From: Chloroflexota bacterium
Lineage (GTDB): Bacteria; Chloroflexota; Dehalococcoidia; JACPQK01
Direction: 5' to 3'
Assembly (NCBI GenBank): GCA_016190505.1
Contig: JACPQM010000023.1
Location: 1 to 64,000, forward strand
Length of the DNA stretch: 64,000 nt
This document shows, piece by piece, positions 20,668 to 29,797 of this stretch. A program made the position numbers and the translations under genes. Within the stretch, counting starts at the first letter, position 1. The number at the start of each line of letters is the position of its first letter. The notes under the pieces are model-generated. The model was not told the DNA's origin, ran no database searches, and saw nothing but the letters and a program-made list of their open reading frames with translations.

Positions 20668-21756
20668 TGTAAGAACGTGGAGGGATGCGCGTTGGTTGAC
20701 CTGGATGATCTCCCTGTCTATCCGAAGCTAGACCCCTCGGGCATGCGGGTGCACCTCAGGGGCATGGCTGCCCAATGCGTCAGGGCGTGGGAGCGGGCCT
20801 TGGCTTTCCCTCTGCCCGCGGACTACGCTCTAGCCGATAAGGTGCTGGTGCTGGGCATGGGTGGCTCAGCCATCGGCGCCGACCTGGTGGCTGGGCTGGT
20901 GCGAGACCAGGCCCGGGGGCCGTTAATCACCCACCGGGGCTACGGCTTGCCGTCGTTCGTGGATGCTCGCACCCTGGTGGTCGCTTCCAGCTACTCGGGG
21001 GCTACCGAGGAGACGCTGTCGGGCTTCCAGGAGGCCCTGGACCGGCCCTGCCCCAAGCTGGCCCTGACCACCGGCGGCCCGCTGCTCAGCCTGGCCAGGG
21101 AGCGCGGTGTGCCCGTGTTCGAGATTGACTACCTCCGGTCGCCACCTCGAGCCGCGTTAGCCTACAGTCTCATGCCGCTGCTGGCCTTCCTCTACCGGAT
21201 GGGCTTCATCCCTGACCCGGCATCGGCGGCCAACGAGATGGTGGCGTTGCTGGAGGGACTGGCTCCCGCCCTGGCCGAAGGCTCCCCGGCCGAGCGCAAT
21301 CCCGCCAAACAACTGGCACAGCATATGGCCGGGCGGACGGTGGTGGCCTACGGCGCCGGTTTCCTTTCCGCGGCGGCCCGCCGGTTCAAGACCCAGGTCA
21401 ACGAGAATGCCAAGGGCTGGGCGTTCTACGAGTCCCTCCCCGAGCTCAACCACAACGCTGTGGTGGGCTACTCCTACCCCACCGACGCCGCGCGCCATGT
21501 GTGCGTGGTCATGTTCAACAGCCCGCTCTTGTCGGAGCCCGTGCGGCGTCGCTATGAGGTTACGGCAGAGCTGCTCAGCAAAGCTGGGCAGGAGCCGTAC
21601 GTGCTCTCCGGCCAGGGTCAGCAGCCCCTGGCCCAGATGATGTCCCTGGTGCTCCTGGGGGACTACGCCAGCTACTACCTGGCGTTGCTCAACGGCGTGG
21701 ACCCCTACCCGGTCCCCGCTGTGGACTACCTGAAACGTCGCCTCGCCGAGCGCTAG
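20653..21756 (+). CDS. Bifunctional phosphoglucose/phosphomannose isomerase (start uncertain; ATG 20653 lies inside a repeat)
   Basis: VLGMGGSAIGADLVAGLV; VVASSYSGATEETLS; NENAKGWAFYESLPELNHNAVVGY. Confidence 0.9.
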   Translation: MLRPYCKNVEGCALVDLDDLPVYPKLDPSGMRVHLRGMAAQCVRAWERALAFPLPADYALADKVLVLGMGGSAIGADLVAGLVRDQARGPLITHRGYGLPSFVDARTLVVASSYSGATEETLSGFQEALDRPCPKLALTTGGPLLSLARERGVPVFEIDYLRSPPRAALAYSLMPLLAFLYRMGFIPDPASAANEMVALLEGLAPALAEGSPAERNPAKQLAQHMAGRTVVAYGAGFLSAAARRFKTQVNENAKGWAFYESLPELNHNAVVGYSYPTDAARHVCVVMFNSPLLSEPVRRRYEVTAELLSKAGQEPYVLSGQGQQPLAQMMSLVLLGDYASYYLALLNGVDPYPVPAVDYLKRRLAER

Positions 21757-21962
21757 GTGAGTTCCCTCTCCCTCTGGGAGAGGGCCAGGGTGAGGGTCCC
21801 TTAGTCTGCCCCTTGCAAAACGTGGCGGCTGTGGTATCCTAATTCCGTTCAGGTGAGGCGGCGCCGAATGGCCCTGATTTCACTGTGTTATGGCTGTCAC
21901 TGACTATTATCGGCTAATAGGGCTGGGCCATCGCGCCATAGTTCCGGTCAAGGAGGTGCCCC

Positions 21963-23210
21963 TTGGTGAAGATGGCCCCCAAGCTTACCTTCGGCCCGGC
22001 TACCGCCGACTGGCAGGAGCGCATTAACCCCGAGCGCATGCGCCAGCAACGGGTAGCCCGCGCCCAGAAGGTCCTGAAGAAGAACGGCATCCCTGCCATG
22101 CTGGAAGCGGGCTCCGCCAACATCCGCTATCTGACGGGCCTGCGGGGCTTTGACTATCCCATGTGCCGCTTTGTCCTTTTCTTCGCTGACCACGACCCCA
22201 TCATGTTCGAGCATGACGGCTGGTATCACCAGATGCCCGACCAGTGTCCCTGGATCAAAGAGTGGCGCCCGGCCCGTTCGTGGCTCACCGGCGCCCCGGG
22301 CATGGACGCCTCCCAGGACGAGGCCAGGCAGTTCGCCGCCGACATCGCCCGCGAGCTCAAAGCAAAGGGCTTGCTCAACGAGAAGCTGGCGTTTGGCGGG
22401 TTCGACGGCCTGGCCCGCGAGGCCCTGGCGGCTGAGGGCGTCAAGAACATCGTGGACAGCCGGCCCACCATGCTCGAGGCCCGGAGGATCAAGAACCCGG
22501 ACGAGATCAACTGCCTCAAGATGGTGGCCTCCATTGTGGACGGTGTCTGGTTCAAGGTCTGGGAGAACCTCCGGCCGGGCATCAAGGACAGCGACCTCAC
22601 CGTGATCGCCTCGAGCACCGGGTACGAGTACGGCGCCGAGTTCGCCACCCCCGGCGGCTGGCGCACCGGCCCCAGCACCTTCGACCGCGGCTTCCACGGC
22701 GGCAGCCGTATCCTCCAGTTCGGAGACCTGGTCTATGGCTCCCTTTGCGGCAGCACCTACCTCGGGTATGCAAGCTGCTCCTACCGGACCTTCATCGTGG
22801 GGCGCCAGCCCACCGACAGGGAGAAGGACTGGTACAAGCGGATGAAGGACCGCATAGACGCCTGCATCAGCGAGATCAAGCCGGGCAAGACCACCGCCGA
22901 CGCCGCCAAGCACTTCCCACCCGCCTCCACCTGGGGCTACAAGGAGGAGGTCGAGGTGCTGGCCAGCGAGATCGGCCACGGCATAGGTCTGGGCGGCGGT
23001 ATGGGCTACGACCACCCCATCATCAACCGCCAGTGGTCTCTCAAGTTCCCCCAGGTGTTCGAGGAGGGCATGACCATTGCTGTCGAGTGCCGGGAGGGGA
23101 TACACCGTGAGGGCGGCGTCCGCCTGGAGGACATGATGGTGGTCACCAAGGACGGCGCCGAGATCTTTGACCACTTCCCCCGGGAGGAGATCACCGTAGC
23201 CCCACGGTAG
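21963..23210 (+). CDS. M24 family metallopeptidase/creatinase-like (Xaa-Pro peptidase family)
   Basis: GSANIRYLTGLRG; ARRIKNPDEINCLKMVASIVD; GHGIGLGGGMGYDHP; EGMTIAVECREG. Confidence 0.88.
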   Translation: MVKMAPKLTFGPATADWQERINPERMRQQRVARAQKVLKKNGIPAMLEAGSANIRYLTGLRGFDYPMCRFVLFFADHDPIMFEHDGWYHQMPDQCPWIKEWRPARSWLTGAPGMDASQDEARQFAADIARELKAKGLLNEKLAFGGFDGLAREALAAEGVKNIVDSRPTMLEARRIKNPDEINCLKMVASIVDGVWFKVWENLRPGIKDSDLTVIASSTGYEYGAEFATPGGWRTGPSTFDRGFHGGSRILQFGDLVYGSLCGSTYLGYASCSYRTFIVGRQPTDREKDWYKRMKDRIDACISEIKPGKTTADAAKHFPPASTWGYKEEVEVLASEIGHGIGLGGGMGYDHPIINRQWSLKFPQVFEEGMTIAVECREGIHREGGVRLEDMMVVTKDGAEIFDHFPREEITVAPR

Positions 23211-23219
23211 CTGAAGCCC

Positions 23220-23380
23220 CTTGTCATTCTGAGTCCCGACGCCTCGGGACTGCGGCTAAGGACGAACGAAGAATCCGTACCCTCGCGCTGATGGTGAGGC
23301 CGGGCTTGCACTTTGGCCTCCCCATCAGCCCTGGATTAGCCAATGCACTCCGTAGGGGCGACCGGCCGGTCGCCCTACAG
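23220..23380. repeat. GTCATTCTGAG half-element plus GTAGGGGCGACCGGCCGGTCGCCCTAC palindrome
   Basis: gtcattctgagtcccgacgcctcgggact...gaagaatccgta; palindrome at 23351-23378. Confidence 0.8.
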
Positions 23381-23470
23381 CGTTTGCCCGCCCGGGAGGT
23401 ACGATTGAAGACAGCCCACGGCAAACAGGTCACTGATGCGGGATGAAAACAGGCTCGATAGGGGGGTATC

Positions 23471-23785
23471 ATGTCTTTCGTTATGCGAAGAGTCATGTAC
23501 GGTAGACCAGGTACTGCCGACCAGATTGTTCAAGTCATGAAAGACAGCGAGCGATTTGTGCGCCGCTATGACGCCCACGCAAGGATGCGTGTTCTTGTGG
23601 ACCACATGAGCGGGCGTTCGGACAGAGTAGTCGGCGAGTTTGAGATGGACGACATTGCCGACTTCTATGCCTTTATGGCGCAAGTCATGTCTAGGCCCGA
23701 AGCCGCCGCCGAATACAAAGCCCTGGAAGAAAGGGGCTTCCGGCTCATAGACTACACTGAAGCAGAGTGGTGGCGAGTGGTCTAG
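23471..23785 (+). CDS. Hypothetical protein (104 aa)
   Basis: Intact ORF MSFVMRRVMYGRPGTADQIVQVMKDSERFVRRYDAHARMRV...; flanked by a 26-nt direct duplication. Confidence 0.55.
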   Translation: MSFVMRRVMYGRPGTADQIVQVMKDSERFVRRYDAHARMRVLVDHMSGRSDRVVGEFEMDDIADFYAFMAQVMSRPEAAAEYKALEERGFRLIDYTEAEWWRVV

Positions 23786-23853
23786 TTTTCCGCCCCTACA
23801 GTATCAGCCCACCCTGAATTCATGCCAATATCCAAGGTGAGAGGGAAGTTCAG

Positions 23854-24519
23854 TTGAGGACAGCCCACGGCAAACAGGTAATGGACAGCCTGGAGGAGGT
23901 CGTCGCCCCAGGGCACACGGCCTTGCTCATGCTGGACATGATCAACGACTTCCTGTCCCCCGGTGGCAAGCTGTTCAACCCCAATGCGACCGACCTGGAC
24001 CAGGTTCTGGCCATCATACCCCGCACCGCCCAGTTGCTGGAGGCCGCTCGCAAGGCGGGTGCCCTGCCAGTCTATGTACAGAACACCTTCCTGCCCAAAG
24101 GGGCCGACCTACCCGCAGGCTATCTGTATTTCCTGTTCAAGCGCGGTGTCACCCTGGGTGAGCCGCTGCCCACACTGGAAGGCACCTGGGGTGCCGAGAC
24201 CATCCCGCAACTGAAGCCGCGGGAGGGCGAGCCCGTAATCACCAAGCGCAGCTACAGCGGCTTTCTGGACACCCGCCTGGACGCGGTCCTCAAGGCCCAC
24301 GACGTCAAGACCATCGTTGTCACCGGCGCCTCCAGCTATGGGTGCATCGTGACCACGGCGCTGGAGGGCTTCTGCTACGGCTACTATGTCGCCGTGCCCC
24401 GGGAGTGCACCGCGGGCACCATCCGGGACTGGCACCAGGCCGCCATGACCCTGATGTCGCCGCTGGTGGTGGACTACGAGGACGTGCTCAAAGTGTGGCA
24501 GAAGTCTGCCGGTTATTGA
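23854..24519 (+). CDS. Isochorismatase-family cysteine hydrolase
   Basis: ALLMLDMINDFL; KRSYSGFLDTRLDAVLKAHDVKTIVVTGASSYGCIVTTALEGFCYGYYV. Confidence 0.9.
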   Translation: MRTAHGKQVMDSLEEVVAPGHTALLMLDMINDFLSPGGKLFNPNATDLDQVLAIIPRTAQLLEAARKAGALPVYVQNTFLPKGADLPAGYLYFLFKRGVTLGEPLPTLEGTWGAETIPQLKPREGEPVITKRSYSGFLDTRLDAVLKAHDVKTIVVTGASSYGCIVTTALEGFCYGYYVAVPRECTAGTIRDWHQAAMTLMSPLVVDYEDVLKVWQKSAGY

Positions 24520-24589
24520 AGGTGGCTCAACGTATGACCAGGGGGCGGGTTGCTTCGTCCCGGTGCGCCGGGACTTTCAATGAGCCGAC

Positions 24590-24795
24590 CGTCCCGTCAT
24601 TGCGAGCCGCAGCGAAGCAATCTCCAGCCAGTGTGCGCATCAGAAGGTTGCTTCGTCGTCCTTCGCCGGAAGGACTCCTCGCAATGACGGAATATGGCTT
24701 CGTCGCTCTGCTGCTTTCAACGAAACGCGCCATCTCGGTTCATTGCTCTACATTGGGTCCAGACGGGCCGGGACCTGTAAGACTCGCAACGACAG
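24590..24795. repeat. Second copy of the composite CATTGCGAG repeat
   Basis: cgtcattgcgagccgcagcgaagcaatctcc...ctcgcaatgacgg...cggttcattgctctacattgggtccagacgggccgggacctgtaagactcgcaacgac. Confidence 0.85.
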
Positions 24796-24824
24796 TTGGA
24801 TATCATCGTGTAAAGGACAGAACA

Positions 24825-26225
24825 ATGTACGACATACTCATCACCGGTGGCACCGTAGTCTCGCCCCAGGCCAGCGAGACGTTGGACGTGGCCGTCCAGG
24901 GGGGCAAGGTCGTGGCCCTGGCCAAGCCCGGAACCTTGCCCGATGACGCCAAGCGCCAGGTGGACGCCAAGGGGCTGTACGTGCTGCCCGGAGTCATTGA
25001 CCCGCACGTCCACAGCTTCTCCCAGTGGCTGGGCCAGAAAATGCCCGGCTTTGGCGTGGACAGCATGGCCGCCGCCTGCGGGGGCACCACCACCATCATT
25101 GACTTCACCTACCCCCACGAGGGAATGACCCTCCAGAAGGCCATAGACGACCGGCGCACCGAGTTCCAGGGGAATGCCTGTGTGGACTTCTCCCTGCACG
25201 CCCGCCCCCATCCCTCCTGGGACATGCTGAAAGAGGTGGACGGGGCCTTCGCCCAGGGCATGCCCAGCTTCAAGATACTGCTCCACGAGAGGGAGGGCGA
25301 GCCGCCCGAGGAGGCCCTGTGCTACGCCCTGATGCAGCAGGTGGCCCAACGGGGTGGGCTGGTGGGCATCCACGCCGAGAACGCCTCCATCTGCAAGCAC
25401 TTCATCCAGAAGCTGGTGAGCGAGGGCAAGACCGGCACCGAGTGGTTCACCCACTCGCGGCCGGCCGTCGCCGAGGCGGAATCGGTGAACCGCATGATCT
25501 TCTTCGCCGAGCGCACGGGGTGTGCCATATACTTCTTCCACATCAGCGCGGCAGCCTCCCTTGAGCTGATAGCGGCGGCCCAGGCCCGGGGGCTTGCCGT
25601 CTACTGCGAGACCTGCCCCCACTACCTGGTGTTCAACGACGAGGTATACAGCCAGGCCGACGCCATCCAGTTCATCCGCTTCCCGCCCATCAAGAGCGCG
25701 GCGGACCAGGCAGCCCTGTGGCAGGGCGTCCAGAGTGGGAATATCAACTGTATCGGCACGGACCACGTGCCCGCCTACCTGTGGTACAAGAAGCAGGCGT
25801 CGGAGGGCAAGCCCTTCACAGAGATGCCCGGCGGCATGGGGCAGATTGAGACCACGCTTCAGGTGATGTACACCGAGGCCGTGGCCAGCGGCAAGATAAC
25901 GGTGAATCGGCTGGTGGAGATGCTGTGCGCCAACCCCTCCCGCATCTTCGGCCTGTATCCCCGCAAGGGGACCATCTCCGTGGGCAGCGACGCCGACATC
26001 GTGCTCTACGACCCCAAACCCCACCGCAAGCTGACGTCGTCCGACCTGCACATGGGCCTCGACTACACCGTGTTCGAGGGCCGCACCGTTGTGGGCGCCC
26101 CCACCATGACCATCGTTCGGGGCGAGGTGGCCGTGGAGCGCGGCAAGTACGTGGGCACCCCCGGCAAAGGCGAGTTCCTGAAGCGGGAAATAGGGAAGGA
26201 GGTGCTGGGGGGGAAGCTGCGGTAG
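24825..26225 (+). CDS. Dihydropyrimidinase/D-hydantoinase family amidohydrolase
   Basis: YDILITGGTVVSPQ; GVIDPHVHSFSQ; GTDHVPAY; GSDADIVLYDPK. Confidence 0.92.
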   Translation: MYDILITGGTVVSPQASETLDVAVQGGKVVALAKPGTLPDDAKRQVDAKGLYVLPGVIDPHVHSFSQWLGQKMPGFGVDSMAAACGGTTTIIDFTYPHEGMTLQKAIDDRRTEFQGNACVDFSLHARPHPSWDMLKEVDGAFAQGMPSFKILLHEREGEPPEEALCYALMQQVAQRGGLVGIHAENASICKHFIQKLVSEGKTGTEWFTHSRPAVAEAESVNRMIFFAERTGCAIYFFHISAAASLELIAAAQARGLAVYCETCPHYLVFNDEVYSQADAIQFIRFPPIKSAADQAALWQGVQSGNINCIGTDHVPAYLWYKKQASEGKPFTEMPGGMGQIETTLQVMYTEAVASGKITVNRLVEMLCANPSRIFGLYPRKGTISVGSDADIVLYDPKPHRKLTSSDLHMGLDYTVFEGRTVVGAPTMTIVRGEVAVERGKYVGTPGKGEFLKREIGKEVLGGKLR

Positions 26226-26412
26226 GTGGGCTTGGAGCAAGTGCCGTCATGTGTTGCATGGAGCACGGCTCTAGAAACTGAAGCTGCCACGCAGCCGACC
26301 GCGACCCGTTGCCTCGGGGGTTCGATGTGCAGGTGTGGTCATTCGTTCCCACTTCGTGCGACAATATGGCTGGCGTTGTGATGGTTTGTTACATGCCGCA
26401 AAGGAGGTGCAG

Positions 26413-27330
26413 ATGAAGTATCGGTGGGTGTCCACCCTTGGCCGTTTTGAACACGCTGATGACCTCATCACCTTTCGTGGTGCTACGGTAGCTATCGCTG
26501 GCAGCGCAGGCCCTGCAATTGGCAACTACATATCCGACCAGCGGTTTTCCGGCGGCTCAATCAGCGCCCAAATTACGTTCACGGAGGTCAGTCCACAGAG
26601 CGCGTGCGAATTTATCCTCTACTATGACCCTTCGACTCGTGGTTTCGTTACCGCGGGGCTTGGGGGTGGGGGCACCATGTTCTCGATCCGCTATTTCTCC
26701 GGCTCGTGGGTGAATCATTTCATCACAGGAGACCGGGCAAACCTTCAACCCGGCAAGGCGTATGAGGTTCGCGTTCTGCTGCAGGGGTCACGCGTTACGC
26801 TGACCGTAGACGGCGTGGACGTCGCAGCGTCGCTTCTTCCGTTTCATCTGCCGTCGGGCCAGGTCGGCCTGTGGTGTCTTGATACGCACGACATCCGAAT
26901 CCAAGATTTCACCGTCGCCGCCGTACCCTCGAAGGCGTTTGTCATTATGCAGTTTACGTCGCCGTACAATGAACTGTACCAAGATGTTGTGAAGCCTGTT
27001 TGCAGCGCGTTTCAACTGGAACCCATGCGAGCCGATGAAGCCGTTGGTCCCGGGATCATACTAGCGGACATCGTCAAGCAGATCAATGACTCCAGGGTCA
27101 TCATCGCTGACGTCTCACCAGCCAACCCGAACGTATACTACGAACTGGGTTACGCCCACGCCCTAAACAAGCCGACGATCCTGATCGCGGAGCATGAAAC
27201 GAAGCTGCCGTTCGATGTATCGCCTTTCCGGGTCCTCTTGTACGAGAATACGATACGCGGGAAGATGCAGATCGATGAGGGACTTCGCCGTCATCTGCAG
27301 GCTGTGCTATCGGCCTGGGGTGGCGTCTAG
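26413..27330 (+). CDS. Two-domain protein: N-terminal concanavalin/LamG-like beta-sandwich, C-terminal nucleoside deoxyribosyltransferase-like/TIR-like domain
   Basis: N-term SGGSISAQITFTEVSPQSACEFILYYD...VRVLLQGSRVTLTVDGVDV; C-term AFVIMQFTSPYNELYQDVVKPVC...RADEAVGPGIILADIVKQINDSRVIIADVSPANPNVYYELGYAHALNKPTILIAE. Confidence 0.7.
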   Translation: MKYRWVSTLGRFEHADDLITFRGATVAIAGSAGPAIGNYISDQRFSGGSISAQITFTEVSPQSACEFILYYDPSTRGFVTAGLGGGGTMFSIRYFSGSWVNHFITGDRANLQPGKAYEVRVLLQGSRVTLTVDGVDVAASLLPFHLPSGQVGLWCLDTHDIRIQDFTVAAVPSKAFVIMQFTSPYNELYQDVVKPVCSAFQLEPMRADEAVGPGIILADIVKQINDSRVIIADVSPANPNVYYELGYAHALNKPTILIAEHETKLPFDVSPFRVLLYENTIRGKMQIDEGLRRHLQAVLSAWGGV

Positions 27331-27334
27331 TCGT

Positions 27335-27407
27335 ACGGTGGGTGAAGTGAAAGGGGACCCACCGCAGAGGTAATGGGGGGCTTCGCTGCGCTACACCCAC
27401 CCTACCG
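27335..27407. repeat. About 65-bp imperfect palindromic repeat
   Basis: gggtgaagtgaaaggggacccaccgcagaggtaatggggggcttcgctgcgctacacccaccctac; relatives at 28205-28250, 28798-28863, 30162-30226. Confidence 0.85.
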
Positions 27408-27439
27408 CTGGATGTTAGGTCGCAGAGGGCCTGATCGTA

Positions 27440-27682
27440 TTGGCAAAACCTGTGGTATTCACCCGCCATGCACGGCGCCGCATGGTTGACCCAGAGCGTG
27501 GTATTATCACGGAGGAAGAGGTGCTGTCCATCCTCGCAAATCCGACGGCAAGCTATGTCGGCATTGACGGCAAACAGAACGTGCTTGGGGAAGTGAACGG
27601 GAAACGAGTGCGTGTGTGCTTCGTAGAGGAAGCAGAGCGCCTGTTGGTCATTACCGTAATTAACCGGGGAGCAGGTAGATGA
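27440..27682 (+). CDS. DUF4258-like protein (putative toxin of RelE-like fold)
   Basis: KPVVFTRHARRRMVDPERGIITEEEVLSILANPTASY; overlaps next ORF by 4 bp; TTG start. Confidence 0.7.
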   Translation: MAKPVVFTRHARRRMVDPERGIITEEEVLSILANPTASYVGIDGKQNVLGEVNGKRVRVCFVEEAERLLVITVINRGAGR

Positions 27683-27936
27683 GGATAGAGTACGACGGTG
27701 AAGCTGACGCGGCATACATTCGCCTGTCTGACACGCCCAGCAGCCGCACGGAAGAGGAATCAGACGTTTGTATCGTAGATCTCGATGCGCAGGGCAACCT
27801 GGTTGCCATTGAGTTGCTGTCCGTGTTCGGTTTTGCCGGCGCTTCGCTATATGCTCTCGTGCAGAAGGGACTACTCTCCAGCCAAGACGCGGAGCGGCTA
27901 CTTAGCGCCCTACGTAAGGAACTTGTCGCTGCATAG
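27679..27936 (+). CDS. DUF2283 family protein (putative antitoxin)
   Basis: MRIEYDGEADAAYIRLSD...SDVCIVDLDAQGNLVAIELL. Confidence 0.8.
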   Translation: MRIEYDGEADAAYIRLSDTPSSRTEEESDVCIVDLDAQGNLVAIELLSVFGFAGASLYALVQKGLLSSQDAERLLSALRKELVAA

Positions 27937-27967
27937 AACCGGGAGCCGCGATTTGGGAGTCAAAGCG

Positions 27968-28207
27968 ATGAGCAAAGGTGATAGGTATACAAGGCTTGTT
28001 GAGTGGTCCGAGGAGGACGGCTGCTTCATTGGGAGCTGTCCCGAGCTGTTCTATGGCGGTTGCCACGGCCCAGACGCCAAGAGCGTTTTCGCGGAGCTAT
28101 GCGACATTATCGAAGAGACCATTCAACTCTATGAACAGGATGGCAAGCCCCTCCCCGCCCCCATGTCGGGCCGGGAGTTCGTCAACGCCATGCAGAGGAT
28201 TGCGTAG
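27968..28207 (+). CDS. HicB-like antitoxin
   Basis: MSKGDRYTRLVEWSEEDGCFIGSCPELFYGGCHGPDAKSVFAELCDIIEETIQLYEQDGKPLP. Confidence 0.75.
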   Translation: MSKGDRYTRLVEWSEEDGCFIGSCPELFYGGCHGPDAKSVFAELCDIIEETIQLYEQDGKPLPAPMSGREFVNAMQRIA

Positions 28208-28362
28208 TAGGGGCGAAGGTGGGTCTCGCTGCGCTACACCACCCTACTTCTGCTGGCGCTAGTGGGCCAAATTGGGCAGGAACGGGCTATTGACAAGATA
28301 GCATGGAAGTGCTACATATACAACAGAATCACGATGGAAAGGTTCCCCATGAGGTTCCGTCC

Positions 28363-28713
28363 TTATGGGGAGCTTTCCTTTTTGTACTCCAACTTTCCTC
28401 TCAGGTTGTCTACGAATGCAATTCGGAGGCCGGCGGCCCTCCTCAAGAGATGGGAACACCCGCCCACGCTTGAAGCCAGAACTATTCCAACTTGCCCATT
28501 CTCTGAAGGTAGGTCACCAGGCAGGCAAAGTCACCGTCGCTGGTCACTATGATCGCCTTCTGATATGCATCGAAGTCAATCATCGCCTGCAAGACCAACT
28601 CGGCATCACAGTTGCCCTTTGGCTTACCTCACCACATACCACCCCATCGCTCGTGTGGCCAAGTTAAGGTTCTGGCCATCTATGAAGGCGTAGTTCTCTT
28701 GGGGCTTCTTCAT
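28363..28713 (-). pseudogene. Degraded NYN/DUF88 (LabA-like) PIN-superfamily nuclease
   Basis: Minus-strand fragments in shifting frames: MKKPQENYAFIDGQNLNLATRAMGW / KPKGNCDAELVLQAMIDFDAYQKAIIVTSDGDFACLVTYLQRMGKLE / HLLRRAAGLRIAFVDNLRGKLEYKKESSP. Confidence 0.75.
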
Positions 28714-28797
28714 TTGTGTTGTAAAGGCGCACCCTATCGGCGCCTACGGTACTGCTCGGCCACCTTTTGAGTCAAGGTCTAGCAGCAGTCGTAGTCT

Positions 28798-28863
28798 GGG
28801 TGAAGTGAAACGGAACCCACCGTAGGGGCGGTGGTGGGTTTCGCTGCGCTGCACCCACCCTAC
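28798..28863. repeat. About 65-bp imperfect palindromic repeat (copy)
   Basis: gggtgaagtgaaacggaacccaccgtaggggcggtggtgggtttcgctgcgctgcacccaccctac. Confidence 0.9.
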
Positions 28864-28951
28864 TATCTATTCAGCCCGACATCATCGGGGGTAGCTTGGT
28901 GTAGAATAGGAGAGCGTATTACACTAGTCCGAACGATGAGGGGAGGCCGGC

Positions 28952-29155
28952 ATGGAAGTGGTAACAGTCTCACCCAAGTACCAGGTGGTGATTCCCCTGA
29001 GTGTGCGACGGCTGCTCGGGATACGGCCCGGCCAAAAGGTACAGGTGATCCCCTACGAGGGACGAGTCGAGCTTATCCCCGTGAAGCCAGCCAAAGAGAT
29101 GCGCGGCTTTCTCAAAGGCATTGATACGAGGTTGGAGAATCGGCATGGCGACTAA
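28952..29155 (+). CDS. AbrB/MazE-type SpoVT-domain antitoxin
   Basis: MEVVTVSPKYQVVIPLSVRRLLGIRPGQKVQVIPYEGRVELIP. Confidence 0.88.
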   Translation: MEVVTVSPKYQVVIPLSVRRLLGIRPGQKVQVIPYEGRVELIPVKPAKEMRGFLKGIDTRLENRHGD

Positions 29156-29471
29156 GACCCTGGACCAACACATTGAGATCACTGCCGGCGTAGCGGGAGG
29201 CAAACCTCGTATTTCTGGGCGCCGCATCACTGTGCAGAGCATTGTGATATGGCACGAGCGGATGGGCAAGAGTCCTGATGAAATCGCCGCGGAATACGAC
29301 TTGACGCTGGCAGATGTCCATGCAGCCCTGGCCTACTACTTTGACCATCGGGCCGAGATTGACCAGTCCATCGAGGACAGCCAGGCTTTCGTAAAGGCTT
29401 TGCGGCGGCGCACTCCATCAAGGCTCAGGCAAAAGCTTCACGAGCGGAAGCTGCGTGGGCCAGAAGATTAG
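29145..29471 (+). CDS. DUF433-containing putative antitoxin
   Basis: HIEITAGVAGGKPRISGRRITVQSIVIWHERMGKSPDEIAAEYDLTLADVHAALAYYFDHRAEID. Confidence 0.88.
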   Translation: MATKTLDQHIEITAGVAGGKPRISGRRITVQSIVIWHERMGKSPDEIAAEYDLTLADVHAALAYYFDHRAEIDQSIEDSQAFVKALRRRTPSRLRQKLHERKLRGPED

Positions 29472-29787
29472 GTTCTATACCGACGAGCACGTTGCCAAGG
29501 CTGTGATCAGGGCGCTTCGCCAGCGTGGCGTGGACGTACTTACAGTGCAGGAAGCCGGCATGTCTGGCGCTTCTGACAGGGAGCACCTGGAACTGGCTAG
29601 GAGGCAAGGACGGGTGGTCTTCACGCAAGACGACGACTTTCTGCGGTTACACGCAGCAGGCGCGGACAATGCCGGGATCGTCTACGCGCCTCAGCAGGCT
29701 TCAATCGGTGACATTGTCTACGGACTGATGCTGGTCTACCAGGTGCTGGATGCGGGGGACATGGTAGGGCAGGTGGAGTATCTGTAA
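29455..29787 (+). CDS. DUF5615 PIN-like putative toxin
   Basis: IRFYTDEHVAKAVIRALRQRGVDVLTVQEAGMSGASDREHLELARRQGRVVFTQDDDFLRL. Confidence 0.88.
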   Translation: MGQKIRFYTDEHVAKAVIRALRQRGVDVLTVQEAGMSGASDREHLELARRQGRVVFTQDDDFLRLHAAGADNAGIVYAPQQASIGDIVYGLMLVYQVLDAGDMVGQVEYL

Positions 29788-29797
29788 GTCTTAAGCG

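Noticed and set aside
24717-26240. 507-aa minus-strand ORF antisense to the dihydropyrimidinase
   Set aside because: Same antisense artefact; plus-strand protein is clear.
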